Below are positions 62,501 through 64,000 of a DNA stretch of 64,000 nt, piece by piece. The DNA is taken from positions 7,545,501 through 7,609,500 of the forward strand of contig CM007989.1 of NCBI GenBank assembly GCA_002189035.1. The letters run 5' to 3'. The position numbers and the translations under genes were made by a program. The stretch comes from Utricularia gibba (Eukaryota; Streptophyta; Magnoliopsida; Lamiales; Lentibulariaceae). The notes below the pieces were generated by a model, which saw only the letters and a program-made list of their open reading frames with translations, did not search any database and was not told the DNA's origin. Every line of letters begins with the position of its first letter. Position 1 is the first letter of the stretch.

Positions 62501-63679
62501 ATGTCAATTCCAACCGTCGATCTTTCCGATTTGTTCACAGAAAACGGCGACGATGGTGTACGGAAGAAGGCCACGGATACCATTAGAGAAGCCTGCTCCC
62601 AGTATGGCTTCTTCCAGATCATCAACCATGGAATTCCAATTCACCTCATGACCCGAGGTCTACAACTATCAAGAGCGTTTTTTGAGTTACCAATTGAAGA
62701 GAAGCTTGAATACAGCCCCAACCCCACTGCCCCTCTCCCGGCTGGTTACAGCAAGCAGCCAGAGAAGTCACTGGACAAAAACGAGTACCTGTTGATGTTC
62801 TCACCTGAATCTGATTTCTGCGTTTTGCCCAACAGTCCTGCGTGCTTTGGGTATGTGAATATTTATCATGCTACATGCTAGCATATTATTGCTTCAAATG
62901 TTGGATCTATGATCCAATATAGCTTTTTGACAGGTATTGACCTTTTCTTTCAATGGGTTGAATTAAATGTCTTGCCTTCTTTTCATTCTAGACAAACCCT
63001 GGTGGAGATGTTCACGAAATTACAGAAACTAGGAGAATTGATGGAGAAAACTCTGAATGATTGCATGGGACTGCCACCTGGTTTTCTCAGAGAATATAAC
63101 AGTGACAGAAGTTGGGATTTCATGGTGGCTTTGCGCTATTTTCCGGCTACCGGTGATGACATAAATGGCTTATTTGAACACCAAGACGCCAATGTCATCA
63201 CATTTGTAATCCAGGACAATGTCGGAGGGCTTGAGGTCCTGAAGGACAGGGAATGGATTCCTGTGGTTCCGGCAGAAGGAACCATTGTTGTCAACTTGGG
63301 CGATGTTATTCAGGCAAAAATTATCAACCCTTTAGCAATTTTATAAGATGCACTAAAGCTGTGATGCGATTATACGAATTACATATAAACTGCACAGGAT
63401 GCTTGATTGCAGGTTTTGAGCAACAAGTTCAAAAGCGCGACGCATAGAGTTTTGAGATGCAAAGAAATGAGTCGCCATTCATTCGCCTTCTTCTACAACA
63501 TTGAAGGCAACAAGTGGATCGAGCCGCTGCGTGCCTTCACTAGTGACGTTGGGGAGTCGCCCAAGTACAGGGGATTCGCTTATAAGGATTACCAGGCACT
63601 GAGAATGAGGAACAAGACCCACCCACCTGCCAGACCTGAGGATGCCATCAACATAGACCACTATGCAGTTTCCATGTAA
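62501..63679 (+). CDS. 2-oxoglutarate/Fe(II)-dependent dioxygenase (DOXC type)
   Basis: Three exons, 62501-62850, 62992-63313 and 63413-63679, give 312 residues in phase. The non-haem N-terminal domain starts IPTVDLSDLF and includes REACSQYGFFQIINHGIP. The catalytic core has LRYFPATG.D, EHQDANVITFVIQD (His and Asp iron ligands at about 180 and 182), GTIVVNLGDVIQ, SATHRVL (third iron ligand, about His235) and RHSFAFF (2-oxoglutarate-binding Arg-x-Ser). All cofactor residues are present, so it should be active. The C-terminus has PEDAINIDHYAVSM. Members hydroxylate or demethylate specialised metabolites, hormones or phenolics; the substrate cannot be told. The second intron begins with GC (see findings). 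Confidence 0.9.
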
Positions 63680-64000
63680 TGTCTTGTGATATGCGTTCAT
63701 GAACATAAAAGTCTGGTGCTTGGTTCGATTCAAGCTGTGGCTGCTATCCTGGGACTGCCATGTATCCAAAGATCACTTCTTTATCAGTTTGTGTTTTTGA
63801 GCTCTGTTGAAATTCAAGCTCTTGTCTTTATTTTTGTTTGGATTCCCCAGGCGGGGAGGGGGTGCCATAAATGCAATATATTTAACTTTCCCAATCCATA
63901 AAGTTTTACCTCCTCCGGTTGTGCCCTAGCTAACTTGTTCTTCTTGTGTAGCTGTGAGGCGACGCGACGATCATCATGGTAATTGGTAATATCTGTGGAT
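63680..64000. other. 3' flank to window end
   Basis: Probable 3' UTR of the dioxygenase and flanking sequence. No further gene seen. Confidence 0.5.

Overview
This window looks like nuclear chromosomal DNA of a flowering plant. Most genes are split by short GT-AG introns with AT-rich intron sequence, several spacers are very AT-rich, and the genes belong to plant families: TONSOKU, SUVH, RKD, MINI ZINC FINGER, R2R3-MYB subgroup 1, class III peroxidase, RABD, P-class PPR and KUA1/MYBS3-type MYB. Exons are not GC-rich in the grass manner, so a non-grass angiosperm is likely. I cannot name the species. Exon boundaries below were placed by eye from splice signals, preserved reading phase and remembered family sequence. 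Where they are given to the base, the exon lengths were checked to keep frame.

Layout, left to right: 3' end of an unidentified gene (+, 323-783); KUA1/MYBS3-like MYB (+, 2163-3333); RABD GTPase (-, 3647-5354); small one-pass membrane protein (-, 5810-6091); intronless SUVH5/6-type histone H3K9 methyltransferase (-, 6994-9219); TONSOKU/BRUSHY1 (+, 11044-17928, 19 exons); nuclear poly(A)-binding protein PABN (-, 18877-20618); uncharacterised WD40-like protein (-, 21830-24133); thioredoxin h9-like (+, 25700-26416); SCYL1/CTEXP pseudokinase (+, 26793-33023, 21 exons); class III peroxidase with a frameshift (-, 34223-35429); BTB/POZ pseudogene fragment (+, 36325-36733); bHLH/ACT-like regulator (-, 37345-38071); RKD factor (-, 41667-42969); MINI ZINC FINGER (-, 44226-44480); R2R3-MYB with a frameshift (-, 49491-50633); organellar 5'-3' exonuclease OEX1-like (+, 52654-56590); At1g74580-like PPR protein with a late frameshift (-, 57172-59438); ASC-1/TRIP4-type zinc-finger protein (+, 59893-61536); 2-oxoglutarate/Fe(II) dioxygenase (+, 62501-63679).

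The genes do not form one pathway, as is normal for a plant chromosome. Several concern chromatin, genome maintenance or RNA handling (SUVH, TSK, PABN, OEX1, PPR, SCYL1/CTEXP), and five are transcriptional regulators. The left two thirds is gene-dense. The stretch from about 38 to 52 kb is gene-poor and holds regulators with long flanks.

I found no evidence for a new multi-gene system. The observations most worth checking are three single-base frameshifts in otherwise well-conserved genes, two GC-AG introns fixed by homology and phase, a young 203-bp tandem duplication between two convergent genes, a decayed BTB gene, an atypical thioredoxin active site (WCNPC), and two conserved-looking proteins without known function.
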